64,000 nt of DNA from Paenirhizobium selenitireducens ATCC BAA-1503 (GCF_000518785.1 NZ_JAEG01000001.1:682001-746000), one strand, 5' to 3'. Numbered from the stretch's first letter, positions 16,353 through 27,175 are shown. Notes: a model not told the origin generated them from the letters alone. Numbers and translations are program-made.

Positions 16353-17267
16353 TCACGCGGCAGCGCCGGCCCCTTCCCGCGAGCGGTTCTGCGGCCTGAG
16401 GCCGAGATTGCCAAGGGTTGAAGCGACCAGCGCCGAGCGGTTCATCGTGTAGAGATGGAAATCGGAAATACCGCGCCGGACGAGATCCTCAATCTGCTCG
16501 GCCGCCACTACGGCTGCGACCTCGGCGCGCGCCTGCGGCTGCTCGTCGAGACCGGCGAAGCGCTCATCGAGGAAGCCCGGGATGCTTGCGCCGCACATCG
16601 AGGCGAAGCGCTTCAGCTGGGTCAGATTCTGGATCGGCATGATGCCGGGCACGATCGGGATCGAGATCCCCGCCGCCCTCACCCGCTCAAGGTAACGCTC
16701 GAAGATGTCATTGTCGAAAAAGAACTGGGTAAGCGCGCGGCAGGCGCCGTTGTCCACCTTGCGCTTGAGCATGTCGATGTCGCTCGTCGCGTCCGGGCTC
16801 TCGGGGTGCTTTTCCGGATAGGCCGACACAGAGATCTCGAAGTCGCCCAGCTCGCGCAGACCGGCAACCAGCTCCGCGGCATTGGCATAACCGCCCGGAT
16901 GCGGCTGGTAGGGCGTGCCCATGCCGCCCTGCGGATCGCCGCGCAGTGCCACGAAGTGCTTCACGCCGACGGCGCGGAACTGCTCCACCACCTGGTGCAC
17001 CTCCTCCTTCGTCGCCCCGACGCAGGTGAGGTGCGAGGCTGTGCGGAGCGGCGTCTCGGCAATCAGCCGGCGCACGGTCGAAAGCGTCGGCTCGCGGGTC
17101 GTGCCCCCGGCACCATAGGTGACGGACACGAAGTCCGGTGCCCAGTCGGTCAGGTCGTCGACGGTCTTCCACAGCTGGTCCGCCATGTCTTCCGACTTCG
17201 GCGGAAAGAACTCGAAGGAGTAGCGCAGGGGCTCGGCGGTCTTGCCGTTTCGATCGTCAATCGCCAT
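16353..17267 (-). CDS. metF: 5,10-methylenetetrahydrofolate reductase
   Basis: The 304-residue FAD enzyme reduces methylene-THF to methyl-THF, the methyl donor used by MetH to make methionine. The family's catalytic glutamate is E19 in SFEFFPPKS, and D111 in RGDPQGG is in the flavin-contacting loop. The length matches bacterial MetF. Its ATG abuts the stop codon of the upstream ArsR–methyltransferase gene with no gap, so the two form an operon. Regulation is probably through the palindrome upstream of that gene, which is repeated in front of metH at 50464–50485. Confidence 0.95.
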   Translation of the reverse strand: MAIDDRNGKTAEPLRYSFEFFPPKSEDMADQLWKTVDDLTDWAPDFVSVTYGAGGTTREPTLSTVRRLIAETPLRTASHLTCVGATKEEVHQVVEQFRAVGVKHFVALRGDPQGGMGTPYQPHPGGYANAAELVAGLRELGDFEISVSAYPEKHPESPDATSDIDMLKRKVDNGACRALTQFFFDNDIFERYLERVRAAGISIPIVPGIMPIQNLTQLKRFASMCGASIPGFLDERFAGLDEQPQARAEVAAVVAAEQIEDLVRRGISDFHLYTMNRSALVASTLGNLGLRPQNRSREGAGAAA

Positions 17268-18287
17268 TCACCTGCTCCCGGCCTGTGCGGTGGTCCCGCT
17301 GATTTGCACTTCCAAGGCCTCGCCGCCCTTGCGCGCGAGCCAGATGGTCACGGTCAGCCCGCGGCTGGCGGTGCTGCCCGGCGGCAGGTCCACGGTCCGC
17401 TCGACAGCCATGCCGTATTTCGCCAGCCATTCGGCCATGGTCTGATGCGAGAAACCGAGCCGCACATGGGCATGCTCGTCCCGCAGGTATTCGAGGGTGT
17501 GCGGGGCAAGATCGATGATGATCAGCCGGCCGCCCGCCTTCAGCATGCGGCTCGCCTCGGCGAGCGCCAGCTCGGGCTGGACGAGAAAGTGCAGCACCTG
17601 ATGGATGATGACGATGTCGTATTCGTTGCCGTCGAGCGGCAGGTTCAGGATGTCGCCGTGACGGACCGAAGCCTTGAGCACGCCGGCCTTGTCGAGATTG
17701 GCGCGCGCCACCGCCAGCATGTCGCGGCTGGCATCAATGCCCGTCGCGCGGCGGTAGCCGTCCTGCAGGAGTTGCAGGATGCGGCCGGTGCCGGTTCCGA
17801 GATCGAGCAGCGCGTCGACCGTCTCCGTGCCGATCAGTTCAAGCAGCTTGGCCTCGACGGCGGCGTCGTCGACGTGCAGGCGGCGCAGCTCGTCCCATTC
17901 GGAAGCGTTGCGCTTGAAGTATTCCTGGGCGCGCTCGGCCCTCGCGCGCTTGACGGCCGCGAGACGCTCGCTGTCGCGCAAGAGCACGGCGTCGTTCTCG
18001 CAGGTGGCGGCCAGCAGCACATTGGCAAGCGCTGCCGCATCGCCGTCCTGCTTCAGCCGGAAATAGGCCCAGGCGCCCTCCTGGTAGCGGTCGATCAGGC
18101 CGGCCTCGGTCAGCAGCTTCAGATGGCGGGATATGCGCGGCTGCGACTGGCCGAGAATGTCGGTGAGGTCGGTGACCGTCAGGTCGCCCGCCGAGAGCAG
18201 CGCCAAAAGCCTCAGGCGTGTCGGCTCGCCGGCCGCCTTCAACAGTTCCACCAGGGCGTCGACGCCGAATTTCATGTTTGCCGTCAT
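17268..18287 (-). CDS. ArsR-family regulator fused to SAM-dependent methyltransferase
   Basis: A 339-residue fusion. Residues 10–80 form an ArsR winged helix (recognition region QSQPRISRHLKLLTEAGLI); residues 155–260 form a class I methyltransferase domain with motif I D162-LGTGTGR. No metal-binding cysteine pair of the classical ArsR type is seen in the helix region. Fusions like this precede metF in Rhizobiales. ArsR-type regulators of methionine metabolism that respond to S-adenosylhomocysteine are known (SahR), so the methyltransferase fold here may serve as a SAM/SAH sensor; that is inference. A 22-bp palindrome lies 16 bases before the start, consistent with autoregulation. MKFG at residue 5 is an alternative start. 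Confidence 0.9.
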   Translation of the reverse strand: MTANMKFGVDALVELLKAAGEPTRLRLLALLSAGDLTVTDLTDILGQSQPRISRHLKLLTEAGLIDRYQEGAWAYFRLKQDGDAAALANVLLAATCENDAVLLRDSERLAAVKRARAERAQEYFKRNASEWDELRRLHVDDAAVEAKLLELIGTETVDALLDLGTGTGRILQLLQDGYRRATGIDASRDMLAVARANLDKAGVLKASVRHGDILNLPLDGNEYDIVIIHQVLHFLVQPELALAEASRMLKAGGRLIIIDLAPHTLEYLRDEHAHVRLGFSHQTMAEWLAKYGMAVERTVDLPPGSTASRGLTVTIWLARKGGEALEVQISGTTAQAGSR

Positions 18288-18302
18288 TCTTCACCCAATC
18301 AA

Positions 18303-18324
18303 GACATAAACATATCTTTATGTC
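18303..18324. promoter_or_regulatory. Operator upstream of arsR-metF, shared with metH
   Basis: Perfect eight-base arms GACATAAA and TTTATGTC flank CATATC. The same sequence, inverted and differing in only one terminal base, lies before metH at 50464–50485. The position 16 bases before the regulator's start codon suggests it overlaps the promoter or transcript start. Confidence 0.7.
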
Positions 18325-18441
18325 AGTCCCGATTTTTGCGCAAGGGCAAAGTGCGAAATCCTGCGAACGAGCGGCAACCGTCCACAACGGAGGGGATCGC
18401 GTCCGGGCGCAGAAAGCCGGGCGGCAACCGACCGGGCGGCA

Positions 18442-18470
18442 ACAAAAAAACCCCGGCGAACCGGGGTTTC
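18442..18470 (-). terminator. Intrinsic terminator of ettA
   Basis: On the minus strand AAACCCCGG, TTCG and CCGGGGTTT form a stem with a UUCG-type tetraloop, followed by a run of T residues. It begins 17 bases past the ettA stop codon and is a textbook rho-independent terminator. Confidence 0.85.
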
Positions 18471-18486
18471 TGATGGAGCCTGAAGT

Positions 18487-20136
<1,650 letters not shown>

Positions 20137-20410
20137 CGTGTTGAATTGCTCCGCGGGCGTGAAGGGGATTTGCCGCTATGTAGGCGAAAGCGCCGCACGG
20201 GGCAATGCGAAACGCAGAAGAGCCGGGCTCTTTTCTGGCCGGGGCCGCGACTGGTTGAGCCGTTTCAGCGCCAGCCGAGCCCTCCGCTCGCTCCGGCGGA
20301 GGCTTCCCGGATTGGCTAGGCCCGGATCGGCAAGGCACTGTCAGAAAAAATTCCTTTGCGGCTCTGCCTTCTGCCCTTTAACCCTTGATCCGAGTTTGGG
20401 GAGGACGGCA

Positions 20411-21361
20411 ATGGCATTCGAGACCAGCAGGCAGCTTGCAACGGTAACGGGCGCGGAGCTCAGCTATCACCTGGAGGAAGCAACAGGCCCGGCGCGCGGC
20501 GTCGTCGTCGTCTGCCATGGCCTCGCCGAACATTCGCGCCGCTACCGCCGCTTCGCCGAGGCGCTGTCGGCCGCAGATTACCATGTCTTCGCCCACGACC
20601 ACCGCGGCCATGGCGAGACCACGGCGATCGGCGCGCCGCGGGCACGTTTCGCCCGGCGCGAGGGCTGGAAGGCCGTGATCTCCGACACGCTGTCCATGCG
20701 TAACCTGGCGGTCGGACAGTATCCCGGGTTGCCGGTCATCCTCTTCGGCCATTCCATGGGCGGGCTCTTGGCCCTCAACACCGTGACGGATCATCCCGAC
20801 GCCTTCGATGCGCTGGCTGTATGGAATTCCAACTTCAACCCGGGCCTGGCCGGACGTTTTGCTCAAGGCGTGCTGGCAATCGAACGCATGCTGAAGGGCT
20901 CCGACGTGCCGAGCCTGATCCTGCCGCGCGCCACCTTCCTCGCCTGGGGAAAGCGCATTCCCAACCGCCGGACCGATGCCGACTGGCTGTCGCGCGATGC
21001 GCAGGAGGTCGATGCCTACGTCAACGACCCGCTCTGCGGCTTCGACGCCAGCGTTTCGCTGTGGCGCGATGTCTTCACGCTGACCTTCCGGGGAGCTTCG
21101 CGAGCGCAACTGGGCCTCCTGCCAAAGGACAAGCCGATCCACCTGGTCGGCGGCGGACAGGATCCCGCGACCGACAATGCCAAGGCGATCGAATGGCTCG
21201 GTAAACGACTCGGCAGACTGGGTTTCGCCGCGGTCACGACCCGCATCTATCCCGACATGCGCCACGAAACCCTGAACGAGATCGGCCGGGAAGACGCGAC
21301 CGCGGACTTCGTCAGCTGGTGCGACGCGGTGACGGCGCAGACTGGGGCGCAGAGGGCCTGA
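20411..21361 (+). CDS. Alpha/beta hydrolase, monoacylglycerol lipase-like
   Basis: A 316-residue hydrolase of the serine aminopeptidase S33/lysophospholipase group. The nucleophile is S115 in FGHSMGG; HG in VVCHGLAEHS provides the oxyanion region, and D(169-177 region)/H near YPDMRHE complete the expected triad, H lying in the last 30–40 residues. Such enzymes release fatty acids from monoacylglycerol or lysophospholipid. No signal peptide is present. The ATG at 20411 follows GGGGAGG; the in-frame extension upstream to 20138 has no domain and is rejected. No partner genes are evident. Confidence 0.83.
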   Translation: MAFETSRQLATVTGAELSYHLEEATGPARGVVVVCHGLAEHSRRYRRFAEALSAADYHVFAHDHRGHGETTAIGAPRARFARREGWKAVISDTLSMRNLAVGQYPGLPVILFGHSMGGLLALNTVTDHPDAFDALAVWNSNFNPGLAGRFAQGVLAIERMLKGSDVPSLILPRATFLAWGKRIPNRRTDADWLSRDAQEVDAYVNDPLCGFDASVSLWRDVFTLTFRGASRAQLGLLPKDKPIHLVGGGQDPATDNAKAIEWLGKRLGRLGFAAVTTRIYPDMRHETLNEIGREDATADFVSWCDAVTAQTGAQRA

Positions 21362-21515
21362 AGCCTTGGCGATGCCGAAACGGAATGATCCCATGAGAGA
21401 AATTCAAGTGCTTCCGGCACAGCGCGAAGCTATAGATATTGCAAGAGTAACTTGTCCGTAGCACCGCAAGCGCAAAGCTGCACGCGGTCCTGACCGCAGA
21501 AGAGCAAGGCCCGCG

Positions 21516-22478
21516 ATGACCACCCCACCCGGACAACCTGCGCAGGCCCTGCCCGCCCCGTCCGCGGATGTGACGGTCGGGCTCCTGCTCATGGTCGCCG
21601 CAGTGCTGATCGCGCCGTTCATCGACATCTTCTCCAAGCTGGCAACCGAGACCACCTCGCCGATGGAGATCACCGCCGTGCGGTTCTTCTTCCAGATGGT
21701 CTTCATGCTGCCGATCTTCGTCTGGCGGCAAACCCTTCCGCGTTTCTCGCGGACCAACACCCGCTATCACGTCGCGCGCGGCGGGCTGATCGCGCTTTCC
21801 ATGGTCTGCTACGTCACAGCGCTCTCGGTCATGTCCGTTGCCGATGCCGTGGCGATCTTCTTCATCGAGCCGATCATCCTGACGGTCCTTTCCAGCATCT
21901 TTCTCAAGGAAACCATCGGCTGGCGTCGCTACACCGCCTGCGCAGTCGGCTTTTGCGGAGCGCTCCTGATCATCCAGCCGAGCTTCGAGGAAGTCGGCTT
22001 CATCGCCCTTCTGCCGGCCGTTTCGGCCCTCTGCGTCGCCATCTTTGCCATCCTGACGCGCAAGCTCGCTCATCGCGAGGACCCCTGGTCGATGCAGATC
22101 GAGACCGGCTTCTGGGGTCTTGTCATCTCGGCCGCGGCCATCGCCCTGTTCGGCCGGAGCATGCCCTCGATCTTCGCGCCAAGCATCCCCGATCTCACCA
22201 GCATGGTGTGGATGACCAGCGTCGGCCTTGCCGCCGCGATCTCCGGCATATTCGGTGTCTATGCCTATCGCTCGGCACCGGCGTCGACGCTCGCGCCGCT
22301 GCAATATCTCGAGATCGTCACGACGACGATCTTCGGTTGGCTGGTCTTCCGTGACTTCCCCGACCCGATCAAATGGCTGGGCATCGCCATCATCATCGGC
22401 TCCGGCCTCTTCATCATCTGGCGGGAACGCCGCTTCACCTCGAAGCCCGTCTCCGAAAACGCCACGCTTGCGCCATGA
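21516..22478 (+). CDS. EamA/DMT-family transporter (3)
   Basis: A 320-residue protein of about ten membrane helices in two EamA repeats; a short hydrophilic start (MTTPPGQPAQALPAP) precedes helix one. Family members export amino acids, nucleosides or organic acids. Its last codons run into the CoA-transferase gene: an ATGA overlap at 22475–22478 offers a coupled start for that gene. The sequence of three plus-strand genes (transporter, CoA transferase, TPP enzyme) with four-base overlaps therefore suggests a single operon, and the transporter may move the substrate or product of those enzymes. Confidence 0.85.
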   Translation: MTTPPGQPAQALPAPSADVTVGLLLMVAAVLIAPFIDIFSKLATETTSPMEITAVRFFFQMVFMLPIFVWRQTLPRFSRTNTRYHVARGGLIALSMVCYVTALSVMSVADAVAIFFIEPIILTVLSSIFLKETIGWRRYTACAVGFCGALLIIQPSFEEVGFIALLPAVSALCVAIFAILTRKLAHREDPWSMQIETGFWGLVISAAAIALFGRSMPSIFAPSIPDLTSMVWMTSVGLAAAISGIFGVYAYRSAPASTLAPLQYLEIVTTTIFGWLVFRDFPDPIKWLGIAIIIGSGLFIIWRERRFTSKPVSENATLAP

Positions 22479-22489
22479 CAGGACCCAGC

Positions 22490-23692
22490 ATGACCGAAAA
22501 CCCCGTCAAGAAGCCGCCGCTTAACGGCATCCGCGTGATCGAGCTCGCCCGCGTGCTCGCAGGGCCCTGGGCCGGGCAGATGCTCGCCGACATGGGTGCG
22601 GACGTCATCAAGGTCGAGAACCCGGAAGGCGGCGACGACACGCGCGCCTGGGGACCGCCCTTCGTCGAGGGCAAGGATGGCGAGAACCTGTCGGCCGCCT
22701 ATTACCACTCGACCAACCGCAACAAGCGCTCGATCGCCATCGACTTCCGCTCGCCGGAGGGCCAGGAGATCGTCAAGCGCCTGATCGCCAGCGCTGACGT
22801 GGTGATCGAGAACTTCAAGCTCGGCGGGCTGAAGAAATACGGCCTCGATTACGAGAGCCTGAAGGCGGTCAATCCAAAGCTCGTCTACTGCTCGATCACC
22901 GGCTTCGGCCAGAACGGGCCCTATGCCGAGTTCGCTGGCTACGACTACATCGTCCAGGGCATGTCGGGCTTCATGTCGATCACCGGAGAACCGGACGGCC
23001 AGCCGATGAAGGCGGGCGTGGCGATCGCCGACATCTTCACCGGCATCTATGCCGTCACCGCCATCCAGGCCGCGCTGATCCATGTGATGAAGACCGGCGA
23101 AGGCCAGTTCGTCGACATGGCGCTGCTCGACGTGATGTCCGGCGTGCTCGCCAACCAGAACCTCAACTACCTGATCTCGGGCAGGGCGCCTGTCCGGCTC
23201 GGCAATGCCCATCCCAACATCTCGCCTTACGAGGTCGTGCCGACCGCCGACGGCCATCTGATCCTCGCCGTCGGCAATGACGGCCAGTTCAAGCGTCTCT
23301 GCGCCATTCTCGGCATTGCCGCGATCGCCGAGGACGAACGCTTTTCGACCAACAAGGCCCGCGTCGCCAACAAGGTCGAGGTCCGCCGCGTGGTCACCGC
23401 CGAGACGGCAAAATGGGCCAAGCGCGATCTGCTGACCGCCTGCGAGACCAACGCCGTGCCGGCCGGGCCGATCAACTCGATCGCCGAGATGTTCGACGAC
23501 CCGCAGGTCAAGGCCCGCGAGCTGCGCATCGAACTCGAGGACGCCGACGGCAACGTCATCCCGGGCGTGCGCACCCCCATCGTCCTGTCCGAGACGCCGC
23601 TGCGCTACGCGCGCCCAAGCCCGCGCGTCGGCGAGCATCAGCAAGAAATTCTCGCCGAACTGGCCGAGATCGAAAGGGAGAGAGACCAATGA
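22490..23692 (+). CDS. CaiB/BaiF-family CoA transferase (type III)
   Basis: The enzyme of about 400 residues moves CoA between organic acids (formyl-CoA:oxalate, succinyl-CoA:carboxylate and similar reactions). Features include the start LNGIRVIELARVLAGPWAGQMLADMGADVIKVE, typical of the family, and GQFVDMALLDV, which carries the region of the nucleophilic aspartate. The ATG at 22490 has AGGAC before it; 22475 is an alternative that overlaps the transporter stop. The downstream TPP enzyme overlaps by four bases, so both are made together. The substrate is not determined. Confidence 0.88.
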   Translation: MTENPVKKPPLNGIRVIELARVLAGPWAGQMLADMGADVIKVENPEGGDDTRAWGPPFVEGKDGENLSAAYYHSTNRNKRSIAIDFRSPEGQEIVKRLIASADVVIENFKLGGLKKYGLDYESLKAVNPKLVYCSITGFGQNGPYAEFAGYDYIVQGMSGFMSITGEPDGQPMKAGVAIADIFTGIYAVTAIQAALIHVMKTGEGQFVDMALLDVMSGVLANQNLNYLISGRAPVRLGNAHPNISPYEVVPTADGHLILAVGNDGQFKRLCAILGIAAIAEDERFSTNKARVANKVEVRRVVTAETAKWAKRDLLTACETNAVPAGPINSIAEMFDDPQVKARELRIELEDADGNVIPGVRTPIVLSETPLRYARPSPRVGEHQQEILAELAEIERERDQ

Positions 23693-25341
23693 AGAAGACT
23701 GGCGGGGAACTGATCGTCGAGGCGCTCAAGGCGAACGGCGTCGAGCGCGTCTCCTGCGTGCCGGGCGAAAGCTATCTGGCCGTTCTCGACGCGCTGCGCG
23801 ACAGCGGCATCGAGACGCTCGTCTGCCGCCAGGAAGGTGGCGCTGCGATGATGGCCGACGCCTGGGGCCGCCTCACCGGCAAGCCCGGCATCTGCATGGT
23901 GACCCGCGGTCCGGGCGCCACCAACGCCACCGCCGGCCTGCACATCGCCAAGCAGGATTCGATCCCGATGATCCTGTTCATCGGCCAGGTCGGCCGCGAC
24001 ATGCGCGAGCGCGAGGCCTTCCAGGAGGTCGAATACCGCCGCGCCTTCACCGAATTCGCCAAATGGGTCGGCGAGATCGACGATGCGCGCCGCATCCCGG
24101 AATTCGTCACCCGCGCCTTTGCCGTCGCCACCTCCGGCCGTCCCGGACCGGTCGTGCTGTCGCTGCCGGAAGACATGCTGGTGGATGAGGTCGAGGCGCC
24201 GGCGGCCAAGGCCGCCATGCCTGTCGAGGCCCATCCCGGCCCGTCGCAGATCGAGCGGCTGGGCGAGATGCTCGCCACCGCCAAGCGCCCGATTGCCATT
24301 CTCGGCGGCACGCGCTGGACGAAGAAGGCCGTTTCCGAGTTCGAGGAATTCGCCAACCGCTGGAAACTGCCGATCGGTTGCTCCTTCCGCCGCCAGATGC
24401 TGTTCGACCACCTGAACACTTCCTATGCGGGCGATGTCGGCATCGGCATCAATCCGGCGCTGTCGAGGGAGATCAAGGAGGCCGACCTCGTGCTGCTGAT
24501 CGGCGGACGTTTCTCGGAAATGCCGTCCTCCAGCTATACGCTGCTCGACGTGCCCTATCCGTCGCAGACGCTCGTGCATGTCTATCCGGATCCCTCCGAG
24601 CTTGGCCGCGTCTATCGCCCGGACCTCGCCATCTGCGCCGCGCCGGTCGAGTTCGTCGGCGCGCTCAAGGCGCTGAAGGCGCCGGAACAGCCGATCTGGG
24701 CCGCCCGCACCGAGGCCATGCACGCCGCCTATCTTTCCTGGTCGACGCCGCCGACCCAAGGCCCCGGCCCGGTCCGCATGGGGCCGATCATGGACTGGAT
24801 CGAGGCCAACACGGCCGAGGACACCATCTTCACCAACGGTGCCGGCAACTACGCCACCTGGGTCCACCGCTTCCACCGCTTCCGCGACTTCGCCACCCAG
24901 GCAGCCCCGACGTCGGGCTCGATGGGCTACGGCCTGCCCGCCGCCGTCGCCGCCAAGGCGCTGCATCCGGACCGGGAGGTCATCTGCTTTGCCGGTGACG
25001 GCTGCTTCATGATGCACGGCCAGGAATTCGCCACTGCCATCCGCTATGACCTGCCGATCATCGTCTGCCTGGTGAACAACGGCATCTACGGCACCATCCG
25101 CATGCACCAGGAGCGCGAATATCCGGGCCGTGTCAGCGCCACCGACCTGACCAACCCCGACTTCGCCGCCTTCGCCCGCGCCTATGGCGGGCATGGCGAG
25201 ACCGTCGAGGCGACGGAGGACTTCGCGCCCGCTTTCGAACGCGCCCGCGCCTCCGGCAAGCCGTCGATCATCGAGATCAAGCTCGACCCGGAGGCGATCA
25301 CGCCGATGAAGACGCTCACACAGATTCGCGAGAAGACCTAG
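23689..25341 (+). CDS. TPP-dependent decarboxylase/acetolactate synthase-like enzyme
   Basis: A 550-residue enzyme with the three-domain structure of the thiamine-diphosphate decarboxylase family. The glutamate that activates TPP is in CRQEGGAAMMADAW (about residue 48), and the TPP/Mg2+ motif GDGCFMMHGQEF…NN lies near residue 440. The start ATG overlaps the CoA-transferase stop (ATGA). Coupling with a type III CoA transferase recalls the formyl-CoA transferase/oxalyl-CoA decarboxylase pair, although the amino terminus resembles acetolactate-synthase-like proteins more than oxalyl-CoA decarboxylase. Its stop codon and that of the convergent LysR gene share the palindrome CTAG. Confidence 0.87.
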   Translation: MKKTGGELIVEALKANGVERVSCVPGESYLAVLDALRDSGIETLVCRQEGGAAMMADAWGRLTGKPGICMVTRGPGATNATAGLHIAKQDSIPMILFIGQVGRDMREREAFQEVEYRRAFTEFAKWVGEIDDARRIPEFVTRAFAVATSGRPGPVVLSLPEDMLVDEVEAPAAKAAMPVEAHPGPSQIERLGEMLATAKRPIAILGGTRWTKKAVSEFEEFANRWKLPIGCSFRRQMLFDHLNTSYAGDVGIGINPALSREIKEADLVLLIGGRFSEMPSSSYTLLDVPYPSQTLVHVYPDPSELGRVYRPDLAICAAPVEFVGALKALKAPEQPIWAARTEAMHAAYLSWSTPPTQGPGPVRMGPIMDWIEANTAEDTIFTNGAGNYATWVHRFHRFRDFATQAAPTSGSMGYGLPAAVAAKALHPDREVICFAGDGCFMMHGQEFATAIRYDLPIIVCLVNNGIYGTIRMHQEREYPGRVSATDLTNPDFAAFARAYGGHGETVEATEDFAPAFERARASGKPSIIEIKLDPEAITPMKTLTQIREKT

Positions 25342-26237
25342 GCTTTCCGCGACATCTGTCGGGCCAGGTCGGCAAAGGCGCGCAGGGCCGGCGGCAGATG
25401 GCGGTGGCCCGAATAGTAGAAGCACAATCCCGGAAATGGCGGCGTCCATTCCTCCAGCACCGTGACCAGACGGCCGGCCGCAAGGTCGGCCGCAACGTTT
25501 CGTTCGGTCATATAGGCAAGCCCTGCGCCACCGACGGCCGCCTCGCGCATCAGGTGCATGTCCTGCAGCGTCAAAGGACCCTCGACATCGACGCGGATCT
25601 CCTCCCCATGGCGCTCGAACTCCCAACGATAGATCGTCCCGCTCGGCAGGCGCAGACGCAAGCAGGCATGTCTTGTCAGATCGGCCGGAACCAGCGGTTT
25701 GCCGTGTCGTTCGAAATATTGCGGTGATCCGACGACGACGAAACGCTCGTGCTGCGTCAGGGGAATGGCGATCATGTCCTGCGGCACCGTATCGATCAGC
25801 CGGATGCCGATGTCGAAGCCCTCGGCGACGATGTCGACCATGCGCCCATCGCTGACGATATCGACATGCACGTCCGGATAGCGGCGGAGGAATTCGAGGA
25901 CGATCGGCATCAGCAGGCCCCGCGCCGCGCCATCCGACGTATTGATGCGCAACCGCCCCGCCGGCGTGGCGCGCGACTGCGTGGCCGCCTCCATCGCCGC
26001 TTCGATCTCCTTCAGCGCCGGCCCGACCTTGTCGAGGAACTGCTCGCCGGCTTGCGTCAGCGAGACGCTGCGCGTGGTGCGGTTGAACAGCTTGACGCCC
26101 ATGCGGGTCTCGATCGCCGCAACCGCATGGCTGAGCGCCGAAGCCGACATGCCAAGCTCCGTGGCCGCCGCCCGGAAACTCCGTGCCGCCGCCACGGCCG
26201 CGACCGCATGCAGTTCAACCAGTCCCGACTTCTTCAT
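25338..26237 (-). CDS. LysR-family transcriptional regulator
   Basis: A 299-residue regulator with an amino-terminal winged helix-turn-helix (residues about 5–62, AAARSFRAAATELGMSASALSHAVAAIE) and a periplasmic-binding-protein-like effector domain. This branch (with NRTTRSVSLTQAGEQFL) often controls an adjacent divergent oxidoreductase, and here a short-chain dehydrogenase gene starts 106 bases away on the other strand. Autoregulation and activation of that gene are likely. The 3' end overlaps the convergent TPP-enzyme gene by four bases, so the transcripts are antisense at their tails. Confidence 0.92.
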   Translation of the reverse strand: MKKSGLVELHAVAAVAAARSFRAAATELGMSASALSHAVAAIETRMGVKLFNRTTRSVSLTQAGEQFLDKVGPALKEIEAAMEAATQSRATPAGRLRINTSDGAARGLLMPIVLEFLRRYPDVHVDIVSDGRMVDIVAEGFDIGIRLIDTVPQDMIAIPLTQHERFVVVGSPQYFERHGKPLVPADLTRHACLRLRLPSGTIYRWEFERHGEEIRVDVEGPLTLQDMHLMREAAVGGAGLAYMTERNVAADLAAGRLVTVLEEWTPPFPGLCFYYSGHRHLPPALRAFADLARQMSRKA

Positions 26238-26249
26238 TGTCCAACATCC

Positions 26250-26265
26250 TGCATCACATCATGCA
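26250..26265. promoter_or_regulatory. Possible LysR operator
   Basis: TGCAT and ATGCA form an inverted repeat with a six-base spacer, 12 bases from the LysR start codon and 78 bases from the divergent SDR start. A location between the divergent genes suits a LysR-type regulator, but the short arms make chance possible. Confidence 0.35.
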
Positions 26266-26343
26266 CAAATATGCCGGTTATCAGGACAATGCCAGCGGCC
26301 TATCTGAGTTTCCGTCACTGAACCCAGATGAACGAGGCACATC

Positions 26344-27168
26344 ATGACCAAGACAGTTTTCATCACCGGCGCATCCTCCGGCATCGGCAAGGCATCGGCC
26401 AAGCTCTTTCAGGAGAAGGGCTGGAACGTGGTTGCGACCATGCGCACTCCAGAGAAGGAGTCCGAACTCAACCAACTTGACGGTGTTCTGGTGGCGCGCC
26501 TTGACGTCCAGGACCCGCAGAGCATCGAGACCGCCGTCGAAGCCGCGATCGCGCGGTTCGGCCGCATCGACGTGCTGGTCAACAATGCCGGTTATGGCCT
26601 CTACGGCGTGTTCGAAGCGGTGCCGCGAGAGAGCATCCAGCAGCAGTTCGACGTCAATGTCTTTGGCGTCATGGATGTCACCCGCGCCCTTCTCCCGCAC
26701 TTCCGTGCCAAGGGAGCCGGGACCATCGTCAATGTGAGCTCAGGCGCCGGCCACTTCACACTGCCGATGATCTCGCTTTACTGCGCCAGCAAGTTCGCGC
26801 TGGAGGGCTTCACCGAAACGCTTTCCTATGAGTTGCTGGCACTGGATATCGGGGTGAAGCTGGTGGTCCCGCACGGCGGCGTTGCCGAGACAGCCTTTCA
26901 GCAGCGCTCGGCCGCGGATTTCGCCCAGGAGGACATGCCGGCCGATTACCGCCCGTTCCTCGATCGCTCCACCGCTGCCTTCGCCAGAATGGGCGGCGCG
27001 TTGACCATGACGTCCCGGGATGTGGCCAACGTGGTGCACGAGGCGGCGACCGATGGAACCAGCCGGTTGCGCTACTTCGTCGGCGACGACGCACGCGGCT
27101 TCGTCAAGGCGCGCAGCGAAATGGCCGACCAGGACTATGTCGACTTCATGCGCTCGCACTTCGCCTGA
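26344..27168 (+). CDS. Short-chain dehydrogenase/reductase
   Basis: A 274-residue classical SDR. The cofactor-binding motif TGASSGIG is at 9–16, NNAG at 80–83, the catalytic serine near 132 (NVSSG), and Y146-x-x-x-K150 in YCASK. The protein uses NAD(P)H to oxidise or reduce a hydroxyl/carbonyl group; the substrate is unknown. It is divergent from the LysR gene, its probable regulator. A terminator shared with the convergent ridA-like gene follows. Confidence 0.92.
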   Translation: MTKTVFITGASSGIGKASAKLFQEKGWNVVATMRTPEKESELNQLDGVLVARLDVQDPQSIETAVEAAIARFGRIDVLVNNAGYGLYGVFEAVPRESIQQQFDVNVFGVMDVTRALLPHFRAKGAGTIVNVSSGAGHFTLPMISLYCASKFALEGFTETLSYELLALDIGVKLVVPHGGVAETAFQQRSAADFAQEDMPADYRPFLDRSTAAFARMGGALTMTSRDVANVVHEAATDGTSRLRYFVGDDARGFVKARSEMADQDYVDFMRSHFA

Positions 27169-27175
27169 GCTCAAG

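Noticed and set aside
16455..18473. 672-codon plus-strand frame opposite metF and the ArsR fusion
   Set aside because: High-G+C antisense artefact: both minus-strand genes are clear family members with start signals.
23638..25626. 662-codon minus-strand frame
   Set aside because: Antisense shadow of the TPP enzyme and spans its convergent boundary with lysR.
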